This document shows, piece after piece, positions 17,057-25,895 of a stretch of DNA of 64,000 nucleotides. The position numbers were made by a program, and so were the translations under genes. How positions within the stretch are numbered: position 1 is the first letter of the stretch; each line of letters opens with the position of its first letter. The notes under the pieces are model-generated. The model searched no databases. It saw nothing but the letters and a program-made list of their open reading frames with translations, and was not told where the DNA came from. Origin of the DNA: JBBRHQ01 sp963725315 (GTDB taxonomy: Bacteria; Actinomycetota; Thermoleophilia; Solirubrobacterales; 70-9); assembly GCA_963725315.1 (NCBI GenBank), contig CAVRYA010000001.1, forward strand, positions 124,001 to 188,000. The letters run 5' to 3'.

Positions 17057-18563
17057 CCGCCGCCAGCCCGGCCGGGATCGAGTCGATCACGTCGGTCGCT
17101 ATCACCGACTCGGCCGCCCCGACCCTCGCCGCCGCCTCGGCCCCCGCCCTGGCGTGGGCGATGACCGCAGCGCAGGCGGCAGCGAATGGCTCGATGCCCC
17201 GGGCCAGGAGGGCGGCGGCCATCCCGGAGAGGACGTCGCCCGTGCCCGCCGTCGCCAGCCCTGGGGCGGCCACGGCGTTGACCGCCACCCGCTCGCCGTC
17301 GGTGACGATCGTGTCGTCGCCCTTGAGAACGACGATCGCCCCGGCAGCGCTCGCGGCCTCCCGCGCCGAGGCGAGGCGGTGACACGAGACCTCCTCTGAG
17401 GAGCGCTCGAGCAGCCTCCCGAGCTCGCCGGCGTGAGGGGTCAGCACGGTCGGGTGCCGGCGGGACGCGATCTGCGTGAGCCTCCCCGCGAAGGCGCCCA
17501 GCCCGTCGGCGTCGATCACCAGCGGCGCCTCGATCGCCCCGGCGACCTGGCGCGCCAGCTCGGCCGAGGAGGGATCTCGTCCCAGGCCGGGCCCGAGCAC
17601 CCCCGCGGCGGCTCGCTCGTAGGCGGTGATCACACCCTCCCCCGAGGCGGCGGTCAGGTGGCCGCCCTCGCTGGGGCAGCCCACCGACATCACCTCGGTC
17701 AGCTTCTGTTCGAAGATCGGTTCCAGCTCGGCCGGGACCGCGACCGTCGCGTACCCGGCCCCGGCGCGGATCGCCGCCTCGGCGGCCATGCAGATCGAGC
17801 CGGTGAGGCCGCGCGAGCCGCCTGCCAGCACCACCTGGCCGGAGCTGAACTTGTTCGAGCCCGCCCCGCGCCGGGGGGCCAGCCGCAGGACCCCGGCGTC
17901 GATCACGCCGGCGCTGGGCTCGACCGGCGCTCCCTCGGGGATTCCGATCGGAGCTATCCGCAGCTCGCCGCTCGCCTCCTTGCCGGGGGCGATCAGGTGC
18001 CCGAGCTTGGCGGCGTGGAAGGTGACGGTGAGATCGGCGCCTACCGCGGCGCCCCCGATCTCGCCGTTGGCCGCATCGACCCCGGAGGCGATGTCGCAGG
18101 CGATCACCGGCGCCGGGCAGTCGTTGATCGCCGCGATCGCGGCGGCGGCGGGCTCACGGGCGGCCCCGCTGAAGCCTGTGCCGAAGATCGCGTCGACGAC
18201 CGCCCCCGAGCCCTGCAGCCGCCGGCCGAGGGAGGCGGAGTCGACCGGTTCGGCGGCGAAACGCCCGAGGTTGGCGGCGGCGTCCCCGCGCAGCTCCTCC
18301 CCGGGCCAGAGCAACAGGGCCTCGACCTCGAAACCGGTCTCGGCGAGCAGGCGGGCGGCGACCAGCCCGTCGCCGCCGTTGTTCCCCTTGCCGCAGATCA
18401 CCCGCACCGGGCCCTGCGGCGAGAGCTCGGTAACGGCCGAGGCGACGGCGCCCCCGGCGGTCTCCATCAGCTCCAGGGAGGGGACGCCGCGCTCCTCGAT
18501 CGCCCAGCGATCGATCTCGCGCATCGAAGCGGCGTCATAGAGCGGGTGGAGCCACGCTTCCAT
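17049..18563 (-). CDS. nnr: Bifunctional NAD(P)H-hydrate epimerase / ADP-dependent dehydratase
   Basis: The 504-residue repair enzyme converts damaged NAD(P)HX back to NAD(P)H. The N-terminal YjeF epimerase domain (about 1-215) has CGKGNNGGDGLVAARLL and GVDAANGE. The C-terminal ribokinase-like dehydratase (about 225-504) has NKFSSGQVVLAGGSRG, LTPHAGELGRLL and the catalytic GTGDVLSGM. The ATG at 18563 fits a TACGCT box seven bases upstream and no ribosome binding site. It leads a coupled nnr-alr-cca cluster. Confidence 0.93.
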   Translation of the reverse strand: MEAWLHPLYDAASMREIDRWAIEERGVPSLELMETAGGAVASAVTELSPQGPVRVICGKGNNGGDGLVAARLLAETGFEVEALLLWPGEELRGDAAANLGRFAAEPVDSASLGRRLQGSGAVVDAIFGTGFSGAAREPAAAAIAAINDCPAPVIACDIASGVDAANGEIGGAAVGADLTVTFHAAKLGHLIAPGKEASGELRIAPIGIPEGAPVEPSAGVIDAGVLRLAPRRGAGSNKFSSGQVVLAGGSRGLTGSICMAAEAAIRAGAGYATVAVPAELEPIFEQKLTEVMSVGCPSEGGHLTAASGEGVITAYERAAAGVLGPGLGRDPSSAELARQVAGAIEAPLVIDADGLGAFAGRLTQIASRRHPTVLTPHAGELGRLLERSSEEVSCHRLASAREAASAAGAIVVLKGDDTIVTDGERVAVNAVAAPGLATAGTGDVLSGMAAALLARGIEPFAAACAAVIAHARAGAEAAARVGAAESVIATDVIDSIPAGLAADA

Positions 18564-18570
18564 CGCCGCC

Positions 18571-18576
18571 AGCGTA
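18571..18576 (-). promoter_or_regulatory. -10 box, leaderless-type
   Basis: TACGCT lies seven bases before the nnr ATG (18563). A TAGGCT box at 18616-18621 faces the other way, 12 bases before the divergent lipoprotein gene. Confidence 0.45.
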
Positions 18577-18633
18577 CCGGCGAGCCGGGCGCCTTCCGGC
18601 GACCGCCGCAGAGCCTAGGCTGGGCGCGGGTAG

Positions 18634-19431
18634 ATGACGGGACCGAGCTCGCCGAAGCCGCTGGGCGCCGCGATCGCAACCCTGCTGCTGTGCCCGCTGG
18701 CGGCGATCTCATGCGGTGGCGGCGGTGGTGACTTCGTCTCGGAGGCGGACGGGGTCTGCACCGAGCAGGCGATCCGCGTCAACGCGGTGCTCGACGACGG
18801 CGGCACCCCGCAGAACGCCCCGGAGGCGGCGGCGCAGACGGCTGAGCTGCTGCCGATCGAGCGCGATGCGGTCTCGGATCTGCGCGCCATCGAGGCACCG
18901 GAGGGCGGCGCCCGAGCGGCCTACCGGGACTTTCTCGCCGCCCGAGGGCTCGCCCTGCAGCTCAGCGAGCGCCGCGGCCGGGCCGCGAGACGCCGTGCGA
19001 GCGCAGCCTACGCGACGATCGACGACCGCCGCGATCGGGTCCTGCGCCGCGCTGACGTGAGCGCCGCCCGTGCCGGCCTCCTCGCCTGCGCGGAGCGACT
19101 CTCGCGGGGAGCGATCCGGGCGGTGAGGGCCGCGATCACGAGGATCGCCACCAGCCCGGACCCGGCGCTGTGCAGCGAGCGCTTCACCGCGAACTTCGTC
19201 CGCTCCCAGTTCGGCGACCCGCGGCGCTGCCGTCGCCGCCAGCGACAGCCCCGTGGCGCCGCCCGCGCGGTCGAGATCGACGACCTGCGGGGGATCGACC
19301 GCGTCTACGCCCTGGCGACCATCCTCCCCCGCGGCGGCTACTCGGCCGAGCAGCGGGTGCGGCTGGGGATGCTCTTCGAGGACGGCTCCTACAAGGCCGA
19401 CTCGCTAGGCGAGCTCAGTCAGCCACCTTGA
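18634..19431 (+). CDS. Putative lipoprotein of unknown function
   Basis: The 265-residue protein has a signal peptide ending in a lipobox-like AISC (Cys about 27) followed by a Gly run, so it is likely lipid-anchored outside the membrane. The body is helical and Ala/Arg-rich. It contains a C-terminal segment with paired cysteines (CSERFTANFVRSQFGDPRRC) and a short beta-rich end (IDRVYALATILPRGG). That arrangement resembles NTF2-like secreted domains, but no clear family was identified. Its last 17 bases overlap the convergent DUF3352-like gene. Confidence 0.65.
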   Translation: MTGPSSPKPLGAAIATLLLCPLAAISCGGGGGDFVSEADGVCTEQAIRVNAVLDDGGTPQNAPEAAAQTAELLPIERDAVSDLRAIEAPEGGARAAYRDFLAARGLALQLSERRGRAARRRASAAYATIDDRRDRVLRRADVSAARAGLLACAERLSRGAIRAVRAAITRIATSPDPALCSERFTANFVRSQFGDPRRCRRRQRQPRGAARAVEIDDLRGIDRVYALATILPRGGYSAEQRVRLGMLFEDGSYKADSLGELSQPP

Positions 19432-20970
19432 GCACGATCTTCGACGTGGTCGTATCGCCGGAAGCACCGGCGCCGATCGCGGCGAAGTCGAGCTTCTGCA
19501 GGTAGGGCCGCGCCTGCAGGTAGTCGGGGTCGGAGGCCGCTCCCATCGACTCCGCCAACTTCAGCACGGTGGCGATGTCGAGGAAGCCGGCCAGATCGGT
19601 GCCGCCGAGCGACTTCGCGGCGTCATCGAAGGCGGAGCTCGAGTCGAGCGTCTGGCCGCCGCCGGCGAGCGCCTGCTGCGTCGCGGCGTCTCCGTAGCCG
19701 ATGACGATCCGGTCGCCCTTGGCGACCACCTCGACCGACTGCTGGCCGAGCTCGCGGGGATCGGTGATCGAGAACCCGCCCGGGATCTGCTCTGAAGCCG
19801 GCGGTCCCCGAGTTGCTCAGCAGGCCGGTCAGCTTGCCGAGCGCGTCCGAGGCGGCCTGCGGGTCCTTCGACTCGATCACCAGGGCGCCGCCGAGATTGG
19901 AGCGGCCGGTGCCCTCGACGAAGAGGCCGACGTCGCCGATCGCCGAGGCGATCTTGTCGACGTCGATCCCCTGCTGCGCCAGGGAGCTCTTCAACTGCCC
20001 CGGCGGGATGCTGCCGGGGATCCCGTTCTGATCGATGCTGTCGATCACCTTCTGCGCCTGCTCACCGACGTCGGGGCTGGCGAAAGCGGCCCAGGAGCCC
20101 GCCGGGAAGGAGCCGATGAAGTCGGTCAGCCCGGCCGCGTCGATGCCGCCCCCGACGTCCGTGCTGACGTCGATCTCGACCTGGTCGGAGCCGGCGACGA
20201 CGCTGGCCAGCGCGGTCGAGCCGTTGAGGTTGTAGCCGAGCGACTTGTAGAAGTCGAGGACCTGCTGGTCCGCCTGGCCGCCGGCGGAGTTGATCAGGGC
20301 GCCGATGTCGACGTAGGCGTCGGCGAGGCTGTCGTCGGGGGCGCCCGAGACCGTGTTCGTCGTACTTGCTCTCGTCGGCGAGCGAGTCGCCCTTCGACGT
20401 ATCGACCACCGTCTCGAAGGTCTGCTTGTCCTCGGCGAGGACGAGGAAGTCGCCGACCACCCCGACCGAGGTGCCGTCCTCGGTGTCGGTGGTGTAGTCG
20501 GACCCCTCGTAGGAGCCCTGGGTCACCGGCGAGTCCGACTCCTGGGCGAGCTTGTCGACGAAGTCGCTGGCCGCCGCGCTGTCGGTGGTCTCCACGATCG
20601 CGCCGACGCCGGAGAAGTCCTGGCCGTCGTAGCGCTGGAAGAAGACCCCCGCCTTCTCGCCCAGCCACGGCTCGACGTCGTCCTCGAAGCTCATCTTGCT
20701 GCCCGAGTCGGCGAGGCCGGAGTCGATCTGGTTGACGATCAGCGAGCCGGGGTCGCTGATCCCCGCGAGGGTCTTGGAGAGGTCCTCGATGTTCGTCTTC
20801 AGGTCGCCCTCGGGCTTGACCGTCGCCTCGACGAAGAGCGGCGAGCCGGACGGCGCCAGGCTGGCGGGATCATCGCCTCCGCTGCCGCTGGAGCCCCCGC
20901 AGCCGGCGATCGCGATGGCCCCCAGGGCGGCGCTGGACAGGACGGTCGAGACACGACTTCGAGTAGTCAT
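19415..20970 (-). CDS. DUF3352-like lipoprotein, reading frame broken by two 1-nt insertions
   Basis: The protein starts with a lipoprotein signal (lipobox IAGC) and the segment DPASLAPSGSPLFVEATV, typical of DUF3352 extracytoplasmic proteins. Three consecutive frames carry its N-terminal (to about residue 205), middle and C-terminal parts. Removing one base near 20356-20360 and one near 19793-19796 joins SKYDD to TVSGAPDDSLADAYVDIG and GTAGF to EQIPGGFSITDPREL. The span of 1556 bp equals 518 codons plus two extra bases. A TACGAT box nine bases before the ATG supports the start. Function unknown. Confidence 0.75.
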
Positions 20971-20979
20971 AGGCGGGGC

Positions 20980-20985
20980 ATCGTA
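20980..20985 (-). promoter_or_regulatory. -10 box, leaderless-type
   Basis: TACGAT lies nine bases before the ATG at 20970, with no ribosome binding site between. Confidence 0.45.
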
Positions 20986-21021
20986 GCGGCGCAGCCGACG
21001 CCAAACCGCGGCTGCGGCCGA

Positions 21022-22878
21022 TCATTCGACCGTGACGGTCTTGGCCAGGTTCCGCGGCTGGTCGACGTTGAGCCCGTTGAGCCGGGCTATGTGGTACGCG
21101 AGCAGCTGCAGTGGCACGATCGCCAGGATCGGCTGCAGGATCCAGTCGCTGCTCGGCACCTCGATCGTCTGGTCGGCGACCTCCGCCACCCTGCCGCTGC
21201 CGGCGGTTGCGATCCCGATCGTGTCGGCCCCCCGGGCGCGCACCTCCTCGACGTTGGAGAGGACCTTCTCCAGCACCGGGCTGTCGGTGGCAACGCAGAC
21301 GACCGGGGTCGAGGTGTCCAGCAGCGCGATCGGCCCGTGCTTCATCTCCCCGGCGGCGTACGCGTCGGTCGGGATGTAGGAGATCTCCTTCAACTTCAGT
21401 GCACCCTCGAGGCAGACAGGGAGCCCGATGTGGCGCCCGAGGTAGAGGAAGAAGCGCTGCTCGTAATGGCTGCGGGCGATCGCCTGAACCCGCTTGTCGA
21501 CGTTCTCGATCGTCTGCTCGATCTTCGACGGGATCTCCTTCAGCTCGGCCACCAGCTCGGCGATGCGCCCCGGCGAGAGCGTCCCGCGCAGCTCGGCCAG
21601 GCGCAGCCCGAGCAGGTACATCGCCGCCACCTGGGCGACGAAGGTCTTGGTCGCGGCGACACCGATCTCCAGCCCGGCCCGGGTGTAGAGGACAGCGTCC
21701 GCGTCCCTGGTCGCCTGGCTGCCCATGATGTTGGTGATCGTCAGCACCGTGGCGCCGCTCTCGCGGGCGAGGCGCATCGCCGCCAGGGTGTCGGCGGTCT
21801 CCCCGGACTGGGTGATCCCGACCACCAGGTCGCGATCGCCGATCACCGGGTTGCGGTAGCGGTATTCCGAGGCGATGTCCATCTCCACCGGCAGCCGGGC
21901 CCACTCCTCGATCGCGTAGCGGCCCACCAGGCCGGCGTGGTAGGAGGTGCCGCAGGCGACGATCACGATTCGCTTGACGCCGCGCAGGAACTCGTCGGAG
22001 AGGGCGACGTCCGAGAGGTCGACGCCGTCGTCCGTCGGCAGCCGGTCGCCGATCGTCTCGGCCACCGCCTCCGCCTGCTCGTGGATCTCCTTCATCATGA
22101 AGGTCGGATAGCCGCTCTTCTCGGCGGCATCCTCGTCCCAGGTGACCTCCTCCGCCTCGCGCTCCACCGGGGCGCCCGCCGCGTCGGTGATCCGGATCCC
22201 GGAGGCGTCGACCGTGACGATCTCGCCGTTCTCGATCAGCATCACCTGCCTCGTCTCCGAGAGGAAGGCAGGGATCGCCGAGGCGAGGAACGTCTCCCCG
22301 TCCCCGAGACCGGCGATCAGGGGGCACTCCTTGCGGGCGCCCGCCAGGACATCGGGCTCCTCGGCGCAGACGGCGACGAAGGCGTAATGGCCGCGCAGCT
22401 CGGCGAACGACGTCCTGACCGCCTCGGTGATGTCGCCGTCGTAGTTGCGCTCGATCAGGTGGGCGACTATCTCCGCGTCCGTCTCGGAGCTGAAGCGGTG
22501 CCCCTCGGCCTGAAGCTCCCTGCGGAGCTCCCCATGGTTCTCGACGATCCCGTTGAGGACGATGTGGATGCGATCGCTGCAGTCGCTGTGGGGATGGGCG
22601 TTCTCCTCGGTGACCCGGCCGTGGGTTGCCCAGCGGGTGTGCGCGACCCCCGTGGTCGGCGGGCGCTCGGCCACGGCGACGGCGCCGCCGTTGGATCCGG
22701 CCTCGACCGCCGCTCGCAGGTTGGAGAGGTTGCCGACGGCCCGCACGGTTTCGATCCGGCCGTCCGCGACCACCGAGACGCCGGCCGAGTCATAGCCGCG
22801 GTATTCGAGCTTCTCCAGGCCCGCCACGAGAAGCTCGCGGCACGGTCGGGCGCCCACGTATCCGACGATCCCACACAT
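21022..22878 (-). CDS. glmS: Glutamine-fructose-6-phosphate aminotransferase (isomerizing)
   Basis: The 618-residue enzyme makes glucosamine-6-phosphate, the first step to UDP-GlcNAc and peptidoglycan. The N-terminal Ntn glutaminase begins MCGIVGYVGARP, where Cys2 becomes the nucleophile. It also has LEYRGYDSAGV and HTRWATHG. Two SIS domains follow with VACGTSYHAGLV and GITQSGETADTLAAM, and the conserved end is QPRNLAKTVTVE. Length is normal. The upstream 67 bp show no glmS ribozyme. It lies downstream of glmM in the same direction, so consecutive steps of one pathway are adjacent. Confidence 0.97.
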   Translation of the reverse strand: MCGIVGYVGARPCRELLVAGLEKLEYRGYDSAGVSVVADGRIETVRAVGNLSNLRAAVEAGSNGGAVAVAERPPTTGVAHTRWATHGRVTEENAHPHSDCSDRIHIVLNGIVENHGELRRELQAEGHRFSSETDAEIVAHLIERNYDGDITEAVRTSFAELRGHYAFVAVCAEEPDVLAGARKECPLIAGLGDGETFLASAIPAFLSETRQVMLIENGEIVTVDASGIRITDAAGAPVEREAEEVTWDEDAAEKSGYPTFMMKEIHEQAEAVAETIGDRLPTDDGVDLSDVALSDEFLRGVKRIVIVACGTSYHAGLVGRYAIEEWARLPVEMDIASEYRYRNPVIGDRDLVVGITQSGETADTLAAMRLARESGATVLTITNIMGSQATRDADAVLYTRAGLEIGVAATKTFVAQVAAMYLLGLRLAELRGTLSPGRIAELVAELKEIPSKIEQTIENVDKRVQAIARSHYEQRFFLYLGRHIGLPVCLEGALKLKEISYIPTDAYAAGEMKHGPIALLDTSTPVVCVATDSPVLEKVLSNVEEVRARGADTIGIATAGSGRVAEVADQTIEVPSSDWILQPILAIVPLQLLAYHIARLNGLNVDQPRNLAKTVTVE

Positions 22879-22945
22879 GAGAAAGAGGTCGGCAAAGGGT
22901 AGAGCGTCCTTGAGGACCGCTGGCTCGGCACCGGTTGCAGCGGGG

Positions 22946-24262
22946 CTAGGAGAGCTCCCGCCGTACCACCTCGGCCAGCCGCTCAGCGACCCCCTCGGCC
23001 TCGGCCGCCTCCGGCGCCTCGACCATCACCCTGACCAGCGGCTCGGTGCCCGAGGGGCGAACCAGGACCCGGCCGCGCCCGCTCAGGGCCTCGTTCTCCG
23101 CCTCGGCCGCCTCCCAGACGCCGGCCGCGCCGGCCACCGCATCGAGGTCGGAGACCCTGACGTTGAGAAGCGTCTGCGGCAGCTTCTCCATCGCCGCGAC
23201 GGCGCCAAGCTCGCGCCCCGCCAGAGCCTGCATGGCCAGCAGCGCCGCGCCGATGCCGTCGCCGGTGGGCGCGTAGTCCATGGCGATGATGTGCCCCGAC
23301 TGCTCGCCTCCGAGCTTCCAGTCACGCTCCTTGAGCTGCTCGAGGACGTTGCGGTCGCCGACCGGCGTCGTCGCCACCTCGACCCCCGCCTCCTTCATCG
23401 CCCGGTGAAAGCCGAAGTTGGTCATGACGGTCACCGCGACACCACCGCCGAGGGCGCCCCGCTCCGACAGGTGCTCGGCGATCAGCGCGATCAGCTCGTC
23501 CCCGTCGTGCGCCGTCCCGGAGCCATCCACCGCCAGCACCCGGTCGCCGTCGCCGTCGAACGCGAAGCCGACGCTCGCTCCCGAGCCGGCGATCTGCTGC
23601 GCCAGGTAGGGGAGATGGGTCGAGCCGCAGCCCTCGTTGATGTTGCGCCCGTCAGGCTCGGCGGCGATCGTCTCCACCTCGGCCCCGAGCCGCTCGAAGA
23701 TCGCCGGGGCGGCGGCGTAGGTGGAGCCGTTGGCGCAGTCGAGCATCACCTTGGCTCCGGAGAGATCGAGCGGGAACGCCTCCTCCAGCGCCCGCAGGTA
23801 GTCGCCGAGGCCGCCGTTCAGCTCCCGGACCCGGCCGAACCGGGTGGCGCCGGGGCCCGGGTGCTCGAGCAGCGCCTCGATCCGCTCCTCGGTCTCATCG
23901 TCCAGCTTGTAGCCGTCGCCGGAGAAGAATTTGATCCCGTTGTCGCCGTATGGGTTGTGTGAGGCGGAGACGACCGCCGCCAGCTCGAGCCCGTGACGGC
24001 GGGCGAGCACCGCGGCCGCGGGGGTCGGCAGGACCCCCGCCATCAGGGCGTCGCCCCCGGCAGAGGCGACGCCGGCCGCGAGTGCGGCCTCCAGCATCGG
24101 TCCCGACTCGCGGGTGTCGCGGACGATCAGTACCCCGGGGCGATCGGCAGCGGTCGCCGCCGCGGCGGCGCGGCCGAGGGACGTCGCCAGCTCGGCGGTG
24201 ATCGTCGTCCCCGCCTCGCCGCGGACACCGTCGGTGCCGAAGTATCTGCGTTCGCCGGTCAG
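22946..24262 (-). CDS. glmM: Phosphoglucosamine mutase, apparent CTG start
   Basis: The enzyme converts glucosamine-6-phosphate to glucosamine-1-phosphate. It has the phosphoserine loop VVSASHNPYGDNGIKFFS, the metal loop FDGDGDR and the C-terminal VRPSGTEPLVRVMVE. The first ATG (24097) would delete the conserved N-terminal RRYFGTDGVRGEAG. The frame extends upstream without ATG, GTG or TTG to a CTG at 24260-24262, which overlaps the rpsI stop as CTGA and gives 438 residues, the normal length. The start is therefore inferred as CTG, or a miscalled base. Confidence 0.93.
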   Translation of the reverse strand: MTGERRYFGTDGVRGEAGTTITAELATSLGRAAAAATAADRPGVLIVRDTRESGPMLEAALAAGVASAGGDALMAGVLPTPAAAVLARRHGLELAAVVSASHNPYGDNGIKFFSGDGYKLDDETEERIEALLEHPGPGATRFGRVRELNGGLGDYLRALEEAFPLDLSGAKVMLDCANGSTYAAAPAIFERLGAEVETIAAEPDGRNINEGCGSTHLPYLAQQIAGSGASVGFAFDGDGDRVLAVDGSGTAHDGDELIALIAEHLSERGALGGGVAVTVMTNFGFHRAMKEAGVEVATTPVGDRNVLEQLKERDWKLGGEQSGHIIAMDYAPTGDGIGAALLAMQALAGRELGAVAAMEKLPQTLLNVRVSDLDAVAGAAGVWEAAEAENEALSGRGRVLVRPSGTEPLVRVMVEAPEAAEAEGVAERLAEVVRRELS

Positions 24263-25164
24263 CGCTTCGAGAACTGCGGCTTCTTGCGAGCCTTCTTCAG
24301 CCCCGCCTTGCGCCGCTCCTTGACACGGGCGTCGCGCGTCAGGAAGCCCCTGCGCTTGAGATCCCCCCGCAGCTCCGGGTCGATCTCGGTCAGGGCCCGC
24401 GCGATCCCGTGCCGGACCGCTCCCGCCTGGCCGCTGATGCCGCCGCCGTGGACCCTGATCCGGACGTCGACGCTGTCCTCATAACCTGCCGAGGCAAGCG
24501 GCTGCCGGGCCATCGTCTGATGCAGCGGCCGGGGGAAGTATTCCTCGAGGGTGCGCTCGTTGACCTCGATCCGGCCCTCGCCGGGGGTGAGGATCACCCG
24601 GGCAATCGAGCGCTTGCGCTTGCCGGTGGCCGCGAAGCTCGAGCCGCTCTCCATCTGCGCCGGCGCCCTCGCCGCTGCGCCCTCCTCGGTTGCGCCGTTG
24701 CCCTCGAGCTCCGCCTCGCGGCTGGCCCGCTCCTCCTCCTCCGCCTCGAGCCGGGCCTTCTCCTCGGCGCTGAGCTGGGCGTCGGGCTCGACCGCGATCG
24801 GCTCCAGGTCGGCGCCCGGGGGGGCGTCGGGGCTCGCGGCGGGCTTAGGCTCGGCTACTTCGCCCTCCGCGGCGGCGTCGGCGGCGAGAGCCACCTCGGG
24901 GTCCGGTGCTTCCTCGGAATCACCGCCTTCCCCCTCCGCTTCACCCGCAGGCGCGTCAGGGCTCGTGGCGGGCTGGGGCTCCTCGTCCGCCGGCGCGGGC
25001 TCGGACTGCGGCTCGTCGGGCTCGGACTGCGGCTCGTCGGCCTCGGTCGCTGCGTCCTCGGCGAGGGCCTCCTCGGCGGGGACCTCCTCCGCCGGAGCGG
25101 CCTCGGCGGCCTCGGGCTCCTCTGCCTTCTTCTCGGGGCTCTCGGGCGTCTCGTCGTCGGCCAT
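24259..25164 (-). CDS. rpsI: Ribosomal protein uS9 with long acidic N-terminal extension
   Basis: Residues about 174-301 are a standard uS9 domain (ATGKRKRSIARV, GEGRIEVN, HGGGISGQAGAVRHGIARAL, ending KKPQFSKR). Before it lie about 173 residues rich in Glu, Ala, Pro and Asp, including a tandem DEPQSEP heptad and two SPDAP copies. Normal uS9 is about 130 residues. The ATG at 25164 directly follows the rplM stop and no better internal start is forced. The extension is probably disordered and exposed on the 30S subunit; its role is unknown. Confidence 0.92.
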   Translation of the reverse strand: MADDETPESPEKKAEEPEAAEAAPAEEVPAEEALAEDAATEADEPQSEPDEPQSEPAPADEEPQPATSPDAPAGEAEGEGGDSEEAPDPEVALAADAAAEGEVAEPKPAASPDAPPGADLEPIAVEPDAQLSAEEKARLEAEEEERASREAELEGNGATEEGAAARAPAQMESGSSFAATGKRKRSIARVILTPGEGRIEVNERTLEEYFPRPLHQTMARQPLASAGYEDSVDVRIRVHGGGISGQAGAVRHGIARALTEIDPELRGDLKRRGFLTRDARVKERRKAGLKKARKKPQFSKR

Positions 25165-25602
25165 CTACTTCTCGGTCTCCATCGGTTTGGGGGTCTGCGC
25201 CTGGTGGGGATGCTCGGGGCCGGCGTACACCTTGAGCTTGCGAAGCTGCTGGCGGGCGAGGCGGTTCCGCGGAAGCATCCCCTTCACCGCCTTGCGGATC
25301 ACCTCCTCGGGCCGGCGCTCCAGCATCTCGCCCAGGGTCCGGGACTTGATCCCGCCGGGGTAGCCGGTGTGGCGCCAGTACCTCTTGGCCTCGAGCTTGT
25401 TCCCTGTGACCCGGATCTTCTCGGCGTTGACGACGATCACGAAGTCGCCGGTGTCGATGTGGGGGGTGTACTCGGGCTTCCGCTTGCCGCGCAGGGCGTT
25501 TGCGATCCGGGTGGCCAGCCGCCCCAGGGTCTGGCCCTCGGCATCGACGACTAACCAGTCGCGCTGGCGGGTGCTCGGGGTGGCAACGTAGGTCTTCGTC
25601 AT
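25165..25602 (-). CDS. rplM: Ribosomal protein uL13
   Basis: The 145-residue protein matches uL13, with RDWLVVDAEGQTLGRLAT, GDFVIVVNAEKIRVTG and KAVKGMLPRNRLARQQL. It binds 23S rRNA early in 50S assembly. The ATG at 25602 gives the normal length; the frame runs further upstream but without family similarity. A TATCAT hexamer at 25656-25661 could be its -10 box, giving a leader of roughly 45 nt. It heads the series rplM-rpsI-glmM-glmS. Confidence 0.96.
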   Translation of the reverse strand: MTKTYVATPSTRQRDWLVVDAEGQTLGRLATRIANALRGKRKPEYTPHIDTGDFVIVVNAEKIRVTGNKLEAKRYWRHTGYPGGIKSRTLGEMLERRPEEVIRKAVKGMLPRNRLARQQLRKLKVYAGPEHPHQAQTPKPMETEK

Positions 25603-25720
25603 CTCGCTCAAAAAGCCGCGCAGGCAGGCACGTCCAGCCCCGGCGCGGCTGGCGGATGATAGCCGCCGCGGCGGCCCCGCGCAGGTCGCACCGGGTGCAA
25701 CCACTGACCGGCGCCGGGGT

Positions 25721-25726
25721 TATACT
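25721..25726 (+). promoter_or_regulatory. -10 box of the riboswitch-controlled peptidase transcript
   Basis: TATACT lies just before the conserved 5' edge of the c-di-AMP riboswitch, so transcription would start at or near the aptamer. No clear -35 at 17 bp was found. Confidence 0.55.
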
Positions 25727-25737
25727 GCCCCGCCAGT

Positions 25738-25877
25738 TGTGCCGAATCCCGGCCGGTCGGCCGGTCGGGAGCGGAGGAACCGCAGAGACCGTTGCAGGTC
25801 TCCGGGGCGAATCGGCCGAAGCATTGGCCGTAGCGCAGCTCTTTCAGCGCGAGCCCGACAGCTAACTCCGCAGGCCG
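25738..25877 (+). ncRNA. Cyclic di-AMP riboswitch (ydaO-yuaA class)
   Basis: The stretch before the M23 peptidase gene carries the conserved blocks of the ydaO-yuaA aptamer in order: GTGCCGAATCC at the 5' edge, GGGAGCGGAGGAACCG, then GGGGCGAAT, and the strongly conserved GCCCGACAGCTAACTCCG followed by CAGGC. Actinobacterial members commonly precede cell-wall hydrolase genes, as here. The class usually lowers expression when c-di-AMP is high. It ends 18 bases before the TTG start, so it may act on translation or through a compact terminator that is not obvious by eye. Confidence 0.93.
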
Positions 25878-25895
25878 AAGAAAGAGAGGCAACGC

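Noticed and set aside
20353..22902. An 849-codon plus-strand frame opposite glmS
   Set aside because: glmS is unmistakable on the minus strand; the opposite frame has no domain and antisense-type composition.
22879..22945. glmS ribozyme upstream of glmS
   Set aside because: The 67-bp gap is too short and none of the ribozyme core was recognised.
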